Of a stretch of 64,000 bases of DNA, positions 1-7,899 are shown in pieces. A model generated the notes under the pieces. The model did no database searches. It saw nothing but the letters and a program-made list of their open reading frames with translations, and was not told the origin of the DNA. Location of the stretch: assembly GCF_004421105.1 (NCBI RefSeq), contig NZ_CP038033.1, positions 2,065,659-2,129,658 on the forward strand, in the 5' to 3' direction. The position numbers were made by a program, and so were the translations under genes. Positions within the stretch are counted from its first letter, which is position 1. Every line of letters begins with the position of its first letter. Source of the DNA: Nitrosococcus wardiae (lineage in GTDB: Bacteria > Pseudomonadota > Gammaproteobacteria > Nitrosococcales > Nitrosococcaceae).

Positions 1-326
1 TTGACCTCATCCAGGAATACAGTACCCCCTTCCGCAGCTCGGAAACGCCCCAAGTGATCATGGGTGGCTCCAGAGAAAGCACCACGCCGATGGCCGAAAA
101 GTTCCGATTCAGCCAAACTTTCTGGGAGGGCAGCGCAGTTGATGGCCGCAAATGGTTTGTTTGCCCGTCGACTCTCCGCATGAATGGCTTCCGCCATCAA
201 CTCTTTGCCCGTTCCCGTCTCTCCCATAATGAGCACGGTCACTTCTGTAGCTGCCACCATGCGCGCACTGCGCAAGAGGGACTCAAAAGCCGGCGCTTTG
301 CCAATCAATGAATCAAACCCATCCAT
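1..326 (-). CDS. Sigma-54-dependent transcriptional activator (5' part only)
   Basis: The gene runs off the left edge; about 108 N-terminal codons are present, read from my own reverse-strand translation. The protein begins MDGFDSLIGKAPAFESLL and enters the AAA+ sigma-54 interaction domain at once. It shows a Walker A (GETGTGKE), the conserved INCAALPE block, ELFGH, the sigma-54 contact loop as GAFSGA instead of the usual GAFTGA, and a Walker B (GGTVFLDEV). The ATG at 326 is fixed by two in-frame TAA codons just upstream. No receiver, GAF or PAS domain can fit before the AAA+ module, so it resembles PspF-type enhancer-binding proteins. It lies 76 bases downstream of the TauE-like gene on the same strand. 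Its target is unknown because the DNA-binding end is outside the window. Confidence 0.9.
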   Translation of the reverse strand, partial: MDGFDSLIGKAPAFESLLRSARMVAATEVTVLIMGETGTGKELMAEAIHAESRRANKPFAAINCAALPESLAESELFGHRRGAFSGATHDHLGRFRAAEGGTVFLDEV

Positions 327-402
327 CCCATCACCTGCTTATTAGTTTAGTTATTGGTCACTTAAAACGTATATTACCCTATTTTCTTTGACTGTATTAG
401 CC

Positions 403-1152
403 CTAATAGGACCCAATAGCAAGCAAGCTAATCGCAGCCATAGCAATGATCACCAAACCGGCCAGGCGACGCAAGCCATTTAGGGTGGCCAGGTGAGCCA
501 TCCAGGCGGTAAAAATGCCTGTACTCATCACCGTGGGTAGAGTGCCAATACCAAAGGCGAGCATGGTCAAGGCGCTCCGGGTCCCGCTGCCCGTGGTGGC
601 AGCTACTGCCACCGCATTATAGACTAAGCCGCAGGGTAACCAGCCCCAAATGACACCAAATACAAAGGCTTGTTTCCGGGTGCGGACAGGAATGAGTCGT
701 CGCCCCAGGGGCTCTAGCCTGCGCCATAGAGGGATCCCTATCCGCTCTACCACAGCGAAGCGGGGGAACCAATTCGCGATATACAGTCCCGTGCTTAGCA
801 TGATCAGGGCCGAAGTCGCTTGCAATATATCATGTCCTGAGACCCCCAATACGACAGGATGGTTCGTGGAGCCTAGTAACCCTACCAGCAACCCCATGAT
901 GAATCCCATCGTGATATAACTCACGACCCGACCGAGGTTATAGGCAAAGATAAAAGGTACCAGTCGCTTTTTTTGGCTACGGATTTCCCGGGGTAGACTT
1001 AAGGTGAGGGTACCGATGATGGCGCCGCACATGGCCACACAGTGCAGCCCACTAAGCAGGCCCAGCAGGAGCGCAAAGGTGAAAGAGGTAGTAAAAAGGG
1101 GATCTAGAAAACTCACAAGCAGCAAAATAAACGGAAAAGTGAGGAACTTCAA
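403..1152 (-). CDS. TauE/SafE (DsbD_2-like) family integral membrane protein
   Basis: A protein of up to 249 residues with about six membrane segments. It carries the two signatures of the cytochrome-biogenesis-like SafE family: GLHCVAMCGAIIG near residues 35-47 and WGWLPCGLVY near residue 170. The paired Cys motifs in the membrane resemble the DsbD/CcdA transmembrane core, and relatives often sit with cytochrome oxidase or copper-handling genes. Transport of a sulfur compound, metal or reducing equivalents is possible, and the sequence does not decide. The start is uncertain: the longest frame begins with TTG at 1152, and a GTG at 1116 would remove 12 residues. The sigma-54 activator follows downstream on the same strand. 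Confidence 0.8.
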   Translation of the reverse strand: MKFLTFPFILLLVSFLDPLFTTSFTFALLLGLLSGLHCVAMCGAIIGTLTLSLPREIRSQKKRLVPFIFAYNLGRVVSYITMGFIMGLLVGLLGSTNHPVVLGVSGHDILQATSALIMLSTGLYIANWFPRFAVVERIGIPLWRRLEPLGRRLIPVRTRKQAFVFGVIWGWLPCGLVYNAVAVAATTGSGTRSALTMLAFGIGTLPTVMSTGIFTAWMAHLATLNGLRRLAGLVIIAMAAISLLAIGSY

Positions 1153-1368
1153 CTCTGGGAATAGGCGGGGCCTTAAATTTGGCCATTTGCCGCAAGGAAT
1201 TAAGTCAAATCACCCATTTTAGGGATAACTCGTCCTGCTTAAGAATCAGATGGGTCATATTTTGTTCATCTCATGGCCGAGTGCCAATTATTATGTTTGC
1301 GAGGGGTAGCGCCATATTTAGAACTAGAATTTTAGTGTCTGCTCCCCTGGATTCCGGAGTGCAAGGAT

Positions 1369-2124
1369 ATGCTAGAACTGGAAGCAGTTTCTAAACGCTA
1401 TGGTGGTGCCATTGCTTTACATGCTACGGATCTCTCTATCTCCCCGGGCCGGACTACGGTTTTAATTGGTCCTAGCGGTTGTGGCAAGTCCACCTTGCTT
1501 CGGTTGATGATAGGGCTCATCCAGCCAGATACCGGAAGCATCCGTTTTGGGGGGACCTTACTGACTGCGGCCAATATTCTAGAGCAACGGCGGGAGATGG
1601 GGTACGTGATTCAAGAAGGAGGATTATTCCCCCACTTCACGGCTCAAGGCAATATCACTTTGGTGGCTGATCATCTGGGGTGGGATAAGGTCCGGATACA
1701 ACAACGGCTCGGGGAATTGGTCATATTGACCCGTTTTCCAAGTGAGGCCCTCGACCGGTACCCCACCCAGTTGTCCGGTGGACAACGGCAACGGGTGGCT
1801 TTGATGCGTGCCTTGATGCTCGATCCAGACCTGTTATTGTTGGATGAACCCCTCGGCGCGTTAGATCCCCTGAACCGCTATGAGTTGCAGTCTGAGCTAA
1901 AAAATGTTTTTAGGTCTTTGGGTAAAACTGTAGTGATGGTCACCCACGATATGGGAGAGGCCGCCTATTTTGGTGATCACATCGTCTTGCTACAGGAAGG
2001 AACGATCGTTCAGCAAGGGAAAATTCAGGATTTTGTGGAAAGGCCGGAGACTCCCTTTGTGGAACGTTTTATTCAGGCTCAGCGTTCGCCACTGGAAGTT
2101 TATGAAAAATCACACCCTAAGTAA
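1369..2124 (+). CDS. Betaine/choline-type ABC transporter ATP-binding protein (OsmV/OpuCA-like)
   Basis: A 251-residue ATPase that would energise uptake of a quaternary-amine osmolyte. Visible motifs are Walker A GPSGCGKS at residues 34-41, a Q-loop in VIQEGGLFPHFT, the signature LSGGQRQR near 137, Walker B LLLLDEP near 160 and the switch VTHD near 195. The VIQEGGLFPH loop and the D-loop context LGALDPLNR match the OpuCA/OsmV/ProV group. The usual C-terminal CBS regulatory pair is absent, since the protein ends soon after the ATPase core. The next gene starts inside its 3' end (23-base overlap), so the two are translationally coupled. Substrate is inferred from family only; ergothioneine-type (EgtU) relatives are an alternative. 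Confidence 0.9.
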   Translation: MLELEAVSKRYGGAIALHATDLSISPGRTTVLIGPSGCGKSTLLRLMIGLIQPDTGSIRFGGTLLTAANILEQRREMGYVIQEGGLFPHFTAQGNITLVADHLGWDKVRIQQRLGELVILTRFPSEALDRYPTQLSGGQRQRVALMRALMLDPDLLLLDEPLGALDPLNRYELQSELKNVFRSLGKTVVMVTHDMGEAAYFGDHIVLLQEGTIVQQGKIQDFVERPETPFVERFIQAQRSPLEVYEKSHPK

Positions 2125-3607
2125 TACCGGCCTAGCTTTGGTTTTGTGGATGATGTTTTCTGGATGCTTAGCCGATACGACGGTAACGGTAGGGTCCAAG
2201 AAGTTCACGGAGTCCGTTATCCTGGGTGAGTTGGCCACCCAGTTGGTGCGGAGTGTTGGCACCAGGGCTATCCATCGTCGGGAGCTAGGCGGTTCCCGCG
2301 TCCTGTGGAACGCCTTGCTGACAGGCGAAATCGATATTTATCCTGAGTATACGGGCACCCTTTACCATGAAATCTTTGCCCAGCAGGTCACCGAAGAATC
2401 CGAGCTGCGCCGTCTTTTGGCCGCCCGGGAAATTGAGATGAGCCGCCCCTTGGGTTTCAATAATAGCTACGCCTTGGGGATGAAAGAGAAGGTTGCCCAA
2501 AAACTCAATATCCACAAGATTTCGGATTTGCTTCAGCATCCAGAATTGGTATTGGGGTTTAGCAATGAGTTCATGGCCCGGGCTGATGGGTGGCCGGGCT
2601 TACGCGCCCACTACGGGTTGCCTCAGCGCCAAGTCAGTGGGTTAGATCACGATCTGGCTTATCGAGGACTAGAGCAGGGGTCTGTGCAGGTGATTGATCT
2701 CTACTCTACCGATGCGGAGATCCAATACTACGGATTGCGGGTGTTGGAGGATGATCGCCATTACTTTCCCGACTATAAAGCCCTATTCCTTTATCGAAGT
2801 GAACTTTTAAAACAAGCGCCAGAGGCGGTGGTTGCCTTGCGAACCCTAGAAGGACATCTCGACTCGGTGACGATGGTCGCTTTGAATGCCCAGGCTAAAT
2901 TGGAGCGAATCCCCGATTCCCAGGTAGCTGGTAATTTTCTAGAACAGACATTGGGTTATCACCCTCAGAGCACCCCTGTTACTGTCTGGCAACGCTTTTA
3001 TCGCCACACCAAAGAACATTTGGCCTTGGTAAGCGTTTCCCTGCTAAGTGCCATTATCGTCGCCATCCCTCTGGGAGTTATTGCTGCCTATCGGCCTCAT
3101 CTGGGGCAAATTATTTTGAGTATTGCGGGGATCATTCAGACCATTCCCTCCCTTGCCTTATTGGTTTTTATGATCCCTCTCCTGGGTATCGGCGGACCCC
3201 CCGCGATGGTGGCCTTATTTCTTTATAGCTTATTGCCTATCCTTCGTAATACTTATACCGGATTGCGGGATATTCCCCCTCAGCTGTTGGAATCGGGAGC
3301 AGCGCTAGGGCTCTCAGTAGCGGCTAGACTGCGCTTGGTGGAATTGCCGATGGCCTCTCGCGCTATTTTGGCAGGGATTAAAACCTCGGCAGTGATTAAT
3401 GTGGGGACGGCGACCCTGGGAGCTTTAATCGGTGCGGGAGGCTATGGTCAACCGATACTGAGCGGGATTCGCTTGGATGATGTAGGCCTGATTTTGGAAG
3501 GTGCGATTCCCGCAGCCGGGCTGGCCCTCTTGGTTCAAGGGCTATTTGAGGGGGTGGATCGGGTCGTGGTGCCTAAGGGATTACGGTTGGCGGAAGAAAA
3601 AAGGTAA
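2102..3607 (+). CDS. Fused substrate-binding protein / permease of a betaine-type ABC transporter
   Basis: 501 residues from the ATG at 2102, which lies in the 3' end of the ATPase gene; this start gives a signal-like N-terminus with a lipobox-like MFSGC near residue 22. Residues about 25-295 are an OpuAC/OsmX-type binding domain (opening TVTVGSKKFTESVILGELA, later GEIDIYPEYTGT). Residues about 320-495 are a five- to six-helix permease with the EAA-type loop around LLESGAALGLS and a typical ending (GALIGAGGYGQPILSGI). The order is binding domain then permease, the reverse of OpuFB/EgtU-type fusions. With the upstream ATPase it would form a complete two-gene importer for an osmoprotectant such as glycine betaine. 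Confidence 0.9.
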   Translation: MKNHTLSNTGLALVLWMMFSGCLADTTVTVGSKKFTESVILGELATQLVRSVGTRAIHRRELGGSRVLWNALLTGEIDIYPEYTGTLYHEIFAQQVTEESELRRLLAAREIEMSRPLGFNNSYALGMKEKVAQKLNIHKISDLLQHPELVLGFSNEFMARADGWPGLRAHYGLPQRQVSGLDHDLAYRGLEQGSVQVIDLYSTDAEIQYYGLRVLEDDRHYFPDYKALFLYRSELLKQAPEAVVALRTLEGHLDSVTMVALNAQAKLERIPDSQVAGNFLEQTLGYHPQSTPVTVWQRFYRHTKEHLALVSVSLLSAIIVAIPLGVIAAYRPHLGQIILSIAGIIQTIPSLALLVFMIPLLGIGGPPAMVALFLYSLLPILRNTYTGLRDIPPQLLESGAALGLSVAARLRLVELPMASRAILAGIKTSAVINVGTATLGALIGAGGYGQPILSGIRLDDVGLILEGAIPAAGLALLVQGLFEGVDRVVVPKGLRLAEEKR

Positions 3608-3697
3608 GGGTGGGCAAATATTAAGGGAAATGCCGCAATTTCGTCATTGATCCCCCCTAGGTTTATCTATTAACTATATGTTTATTCTTGGGAAAAG

Positions 3698-3739
3698 TAT
3701 TTAGCATAAATTTTGCTAACGTAAAATTTATGCTAAATA
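3698..3739. repeat. 17-bp perfect AT-rich inverted repeat
   Basis: Arms at 3698-3714 (TATTTAGCATAAATTTT) and 3723-3739 are exact reverse complements around an 8-base spacer. The dyad lies between the ABC transporter and the structured repeat upstream of the TonB receptor. It could be a bidirectional terminator or an operator. The half-site ATTTAGCATAA closely matches the half-site ATTTAGCGTAA of the second dyad at 17830-17886. Confidence 0.75.
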
Positions 3740-3917
3740 AGTACCTCAGTGAAAGTTTTGAAGTATTCCGGGAGCGAATCGGGACATCCGGAGGAGGCCC
3801 CTCAGGGGGCGCGCCAGGGAGGGCGCGCATCAAACCCTTTTTTCAGGGAGGAAAAACGGGTTTGCGGAACACCTCCGGTTCGCTCCTAAAACACCTCATA
3901 TTTTATTCATAGGTACT
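3740..3917. repeat. Structured dispersed repeat, copy 1 (MITE-like)
   Basis: A 178-bp unit bounded by AGTACCT and its complement AGGTACT. The terminal inverted repeat is imperfect and extends about 37 bp inward, ending in GGAGCGAA. Inside are further stems: GCGCGCC (3809-3815) with GGCGCGC (3822-3828), and CAAACCC (3831-3837) with GGGTTTG (3858-3864). A second copy is at 48681-48895. I see no convincing target-site duplication. With copy 1 it fills most of the 344-base gap before the TonB receptor gene, whose start is 35 bases away. It encodes no credible protein. It may be a non-autonomous mobile element or a regulatory RNA element. Confidence 0.85.
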
Positions 3918-3951
3918 AAAAAATTAATATTATGGTTACCAGGGGAGAAGA

Positions 3952-6111
3952 ATGATTAAACGAACGCCAATCTCCGTTATCGTGGTTGCTTGCGTTGTCC
4001 CCCCACTTTTTGCTCAGGAGGTAGACTTGCCAGAGCTGGAAGTCGTGGGGCAACCCATTGACCGCTCAGTGATAGAAACTGAAGAACAACCCACGCCGGT
4101 TCCTGATGCGGCAGACCTGCTGAAGCGAGTCCCTGGGGCAAGCGTCAATGCCAATGGTCCTATTACGGGCATTACTCAGTATCGAGGAATGTTTGGGCCC
4201 CGAATGAACGTGCGCTTAAATGATACCCCTCTTGTGCCGGGTGGCCCTAATTGGATGGATCCGCCATTGCACTATATACCCCGCAGTTTACTGGAATCGA
4301 TAGAGCTCATTCGGGGCATTGCCCCGGTAAGTAGTGGTTCTGGAGTGGGTGGTTACATTGAGGCAGAGTCCAAGTCCAGTCAATTTACGGCCAGCGAGCA
4401 ATTTGAATTTCACGGTGATGTGGAAGCCAGCGGTCATTCTGTGGATGAGGGTTATGGTCTGGGGGGTATTCTGTCGTTGACCAATGATCGCCACCGGTTA
4501 CATTTCCTGGGTAGCCGGGATGATGGGGATGATACCGAATTTGGGGATGGCACCATCAAGGGCACTGAGTACGAGCGGAATACCTATGGTGGAGGATATG
4601 GTTTTCGGGTGGGCAACCATGAATTTGGTGTTGATTATCAACGCCTGGATACTACCGATACCGGTACTCCAGCCTTACCTCTGGACATTAGTTTTACCGA
4701 GACTGATCGAGTGGGAGGGAACTATACTGGTTTTTGGAACAATATTCAGTTCGAAACCAGACTCCATTATTCCAATGTGGACCACCAAATGAACAATTTT
4801 AAGATTCGCCAGGCCCCTGAATTTTGCCAACTTCCGGTGCCCTTCTGTGCCGGCGACGATAAACGTTTTGTCAATGCCGATAGTGAAAATATGGGTTATG
4901 GTATTCAGGCTATCTTTCCTGTATGGAAGGGAAGTTTAGCGATTGGTACCGATGGTCATGATGCTGAGCACAATGCGATCGTCTTCGATCCTGATTTTGC
5001 CCCCTTCTTTATTACTAATTTTAATGATGCCCAATCCAGGGTTTACGGGTTCTTCAGTGAATGGACTGGGGAAATTTATCAAGACTGGGGATTGGAGCTT
5101 GGGGTCCGTTACAGCCGCGTGGAAATGGATGCGGACAAGGTCAATGCCTTTCCTGCCCAGTTGGTGGATGCCAATCCAGGCATGTTTCCCATGGGGACTC
5201 CTCCCCGGGCGGTATTTATGCTCAGGGAGCGGTTTAATAATGCTGATCGGGATCAAACCGATAATAATGTGGACTGGGTGGTTAAGCTTGACTATCAAAT
5301 GAATTCTGCTCTTCGTTGGTTCTTTGGCGCGGCTCGCAAAACGCGTTCTCCTTCCTATATCGAACGTTTCCTCTGGATCCCCTTAGAGGTCAATGCAGGT
5401 CTTGGGGATGGCAATAACTATGTCGGCAAAGTGGATCTTGATCCAGAAGTTTCTCATCAGCTGGAGTTTGGTTTTGATTGGCGAACTCAAGCCCTCTACT
5501 TTGCACCGCAGGCCTATTACCGCCGGGTTGATGATTATATTCAGGGCGTTCCCGTGACTGATCCCGTGGTAACGGCGGTCAGTACCAATGCGGCTGGGGA
5601 TCCTACCCCATTGCAGTTCGCTAATGTGGATGCTGAGTTTTATGGCCTGGATGCGGATTTCGGCTATCGTTTCCATCCGCAATGGCGAATTGATGGGGTG
5701 GCCAGTTACGTCCGGGGTAAGCGGCGGGATATTGACGATGATCTATATCGCATTGCTCCAGCTACTTTACGCTTAGGGCTTACCCATGAGCAGGCACGAT
5801 GGTTTGCAACGGTAGAGAGCGTGTTGGTTTATCGCCAGGAAGATATTTCGGATACGAATACTCAAGATCCTGAAAATCCTAATAATACTAATGAAGCCAC
5901 TCCAGGCTATGTGCTGGTTAACCTCTATGGGCAATATCGCTTTCCTAATCAAGGGATCACTTTTACGGCGGGAATCGATAATCTGCTGGATAAAACTTAT
6001 ATCAATCACTTAACGGGTTTTAATCGGGTGCTGAATAGCGACGTTCCACGAGGGCAGCGTTTACCGGGTCCTGGCCGCAATTTCTTTGCTACCTTGCGCT
6101 ATGAGTTTTAA
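3952..6111 (+). CDS. TonB-dependent outer membrane receptor, OprC/NosA-like (putative copper uptake)
   Basis: 719 residues: a signal peptide (MIKRTPISVIVVACVVPPLFA), a TonB-box-like LPELEVVG, a plug domain at about 45-150 and a C-terminal beta-barrel ending in Phe (LRYEF). The plug segment RMNVRLNDTPLVPGG followed by WMDPPLHYI resembles the RMDPPTSY region of the copper-linked receptors OprC and NosA. The ending LPGPGRNFFATLRYEF fits this group too. Copper as ligand is inference; an iron chelate is the alternative. A clear ribosome site (GGGGAGAAG) precedes the ATG. No partner genes follow. The repeat at 3740-3917 occupies the promoter region, as a second copy does before the znuD-like gene. 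Confidence 0.9.
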   Translation: MIKRTPISVIVVACVVPPLFAQEVDLPELEVVGQPIDRSVIETEEQPTPVPDAADLLKRVPGASVNANGPITGITQYRGMFGPRMNVRLNDTPLVPGGPNWMDPPLHYIPRSLLESIELIRGIAPVSSGSGVGGYIEAESKSSQFTASEQFEFHGDVEASGHSVDEGYGLGGILSLTNDRHRLHFLGSRDDGDDTEFGDGTIKGTEYERNTYGGGYGFRVGNHEFGVDYQRLDTTDTGTPALPLDISFTETDRVGGNYTGFWNNIQFETRLHYSNVDHQMNNFKIRQAPEFCQLPVPFCAGDDKRFVNADSENMGYGIQAIFPVWKGSLAIGTDGHDAEHNAIVFDPDFAPFFITNFNDAQSRVYGFFSEWTGEIYQDWGLELGVRYSRVEMDADKVNAFPAQLVDANPGMFPMGTPPRAVFMLRERFNNADRDQTDNNVDWVVKLDYQMNSALRWFFGAARKTRSPSYIERFLWIPLEVNAGLGDGNNYVGKVDLDPEVSHQLEFGFDWRTQALYFAPQAYYRRVDDYIQGVPVTDPVVTAVSTNAAGDPTPLQFANVDAEFYGLDADFGYRFHPQWRIDGVASYVRGKRRDIDDDLYRIAPATLRLGLTHEQARWFATVESVLVYRQEDISDTNTQDPENPNNTNEATPGYVLVNLYGQYRFPNQGITFTAGIDNLLDKTYINHLTGFNRVLNSDVPRGQRLPGPGRNFFATLRYEF

Positions 6112-6227
6112 GGATGGGCGCCGATTTGCTTTTGCTGGCTGATGCAAGTGGATGCAAGTGATTGACAGCGTTCGACGGTCCAAGTAATCATCCCGGTTTT
6201 GGGTTTAGCTGATACTTTGGAGCTGCC

Positions 6228-7409
6228 GTGCGCATTTTAAAAATCTCGGACGTTTACTTTCCTCGGATCAATGGTGTTTCCACTTCGATCCAAACTTTTC
6301 GCCACGAGTTCCAAGTTCTAGGCCATGAAGTCACCTTGATCGCGCCGGCCTATGGCTTAGACGAAGCCCCGGAAGCTGACCTTATTCGGATTCCCGCACG
6401 GTCGGTGATCCGCGATCCAGAAGATCGGTTCCTTAAATGGCGGCATATTCTTAATCTGGCCCCGGAGCTGGCAAAGCAAGGTTTTGATTTGATCCACATC
6501 CATACTCCTTTCGTGGCCTATTATGCGGGGGTGGCCCTATCCGAGCGTTTGGGTCTGCCGCGGGTAGAAAGTTATCACACCTTCTTTGAGGAGTATCTCT
6601 ACCATTACATTCCATTTTTACCCAAAGCTTGGCTGCGCTTTGCGGCCCGCCGTTTGACCAATACCCAATGTAATAACGTGGATGCCTTGGTGGTGCCTTC
6701 TACTGCTATGTTGGGGATCTTGCGGAACTATGGGGTAAAAAGCCCGGCGGCCATTGTCCCGACCGGTATCGAATTGGAACGTTTCAAGGGGGGAAAGGGC
6801 GCCCGCTTTCGGGAACGCTACGGTATCCCTGTGGATCGCCCCACGCTGGTGCATATCGGTAGGGTGGCGTTTGAGAAAAATATTGATTTTTTGCTGGAGG
6901 TGACAAAGGAGGTCAAGCAGCAGGAGCCAAGGATTTTGCTGATTGTTGCGGGAGAAGGGCCGGCCTTTAATCATTTGAAAAAGCAAGTTGACGCCTTAGG
7001 TTTAAAGGATAATGTGCTATTTATCGGATACTTGGATCGGGAGGCGGAACTTCCCGATTGCTATCATGCCGGTGATGCCTTCGTTTTTGCCTCCCGTACC
7101 GAGACTCAGGGGTTGGTGCTTCTAGAGGCGATGGCCTTAGGTATCCCAGTGGTTTCCACAGCGGTGATGGGAACCCGGGATGTGGTGGGACCTGGGAGAG
7201 GCGCTTTGGTGGCTGAGGATAACGTGGCGGACTTTACGGCCAAGGTACTCACTGTCCTTCGCGATCCAGAATTACGGCAGCGATTAAGTGCGGAGGGCCG
7301 TGAATATGTCAAGAGCTGGAGTGCAAAAGCCTGTGCCCTCAGATTGCTGGAGCTTTACCAGCTTGCCTTACGCCAGCATAAAGCTGCGCCGATGCAAGGG
7401 AGCGTATAG
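6228..7409 (+). CDS. Family 4 glycosyltransferase (GT-B), MgtA/diacylglycerol-glycosyltransferase-like
   Basis: 393 residues starting at GTG. The N-terminal Rossmann half opens MRILKISDVYFPRINGVSTS with the glycine-containing acceptor loop. The C-terminal half has the GT4 donor site: HIGRVAFEKNIDFLLE, the GEGP turn and the E-x7-E motif in RTETQGLVLLEA. The opening and the HTPF/YHTFFEEY stretches resemble enzymes that transfer hexose to diacylglycerol or phosphatidylinositol, so a glycolipid product is likely, with the sugar unknown. The gene stands alone, 116 bases after the TonB receptor and well away from the surface-polysaccharide cluster, so it is probably not part of that pathway. Confidence 0.9.
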   Translation: MRILKISDVYFPRINGVSTSIQTFRHEFQVLGHEVTLIAPAYGLDEAPEADLIRIPARSVIRDPEDRFLKWRHILNLAPELAKQGFDLIHIHTPFVAYYAGVALSERLGLPRVESYHTFFEEYLYHYIPFLPKAWLRFAARRLTNTQCNNVDALVVPSTAMLGILRNYGVKSPAAIVPTGIELERFKGGKGARFRERYGIPVDRPTLVHIGRVAFEKNIDFLLEVTKEVKQQEPRILLIVAGEGPAFNHLKKQVDALGLKDNVLFIGYLDREAELPDCYHAGDAFVFASRTETQGLVLLEAMALGIPVVSTAVMGTRDVVGPGRGALVAEDNVADFTAKVLTVLRDPELRQRLSAEGREYVKSWSAKACALRLLELYQLALRQHKAAPMQGSV

Positions 7410-7494
7410 AAAACCTCCGATGCTTTAAGCTAAGTTTATCTTTAGTAAAGCTAAATTCAGAGACCTATTCTTCGGTAAGAGAGCCCTAATATCC

Positions 7495-7784
7495 ATGGAC
7501 TCGGCTAAAATCCGCGGTTTTGTCGACCAGATTTGGCAGCAATCTATTTTATCTGAGCTGAAGGAATATATCCGTATTCCAGCGGTATCTCCTTTTATTT
7601 GAGCCCCAGTGGCAGACACTAGGATATATGGATGATGCGGTGGCCTTGGTGGAGCGCTGGTGCCGGGGACAGCATCTTGAGGGGATAAAGACGGAAATAT
7701 TTCGCCTACCGGGGCGGACTCCCCTGATTTATTTGGATGTTCCTGGGAATTGAGAAGACTGTGTGTTGCTGTATGGGCATCGTA
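7495..7784 (+). pseudogene. Remnant of an M20-family dipeptidase/deacylase
   Basis: An ATG at 7495 opens MDSAKIRGFVDQIWQQSI and continues ELKEYIRIPAVSP before a TGA. Shifting by one base gives FEPQWQTLGYMDDAVALV, then ERWCRGQHLEGIKTEIFRL, then LIYLDVPGN, a second TGA, and EDCVLLYGH. This is the usual N-terminus of M20 metallopeptidases up to the first metal-binding YGH motif. The rest of the enzyme (several hundred residues) is missing before the M48 gene. At least one frameshift, one in-frame stop and a large 3' deletion are visible. The flanks (7410-7494 and 7785-7899) show no other gene. Confidence 0.8.
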
Positions 7785-7899
7785 GAGTGAATGGCAAAAG
7801 CTGCAGCAGAATTTGGCGACGATCCTGTAAAGATGCTCTATCTTTAGGGATGGAGATATCCACCCTTGAGAGGGGTAAGGGTGAGGAAAAAATAAAAAA

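Noticed and set aside
1970-2101. 44-codon upstream extension of the binding-protein/permease gene
   Set aside because: It overlaps the ATPase gene and would hide the signal peptide; the ATG at 2102 gives a normal signal and close coupling.
3735-3925. Target-site duplication around the structured repeat
   Set aside because: Flanks of the two copies (ending ...AAATA and starting AAAAA; ending ...TAGTC and starting TACTT) do not show a consistent duplication.
6140-6162. Tandem GATGCAAGTG twofold repeat
   Set aside because: Only two 10-base units; too short to treat as a functional repeat.
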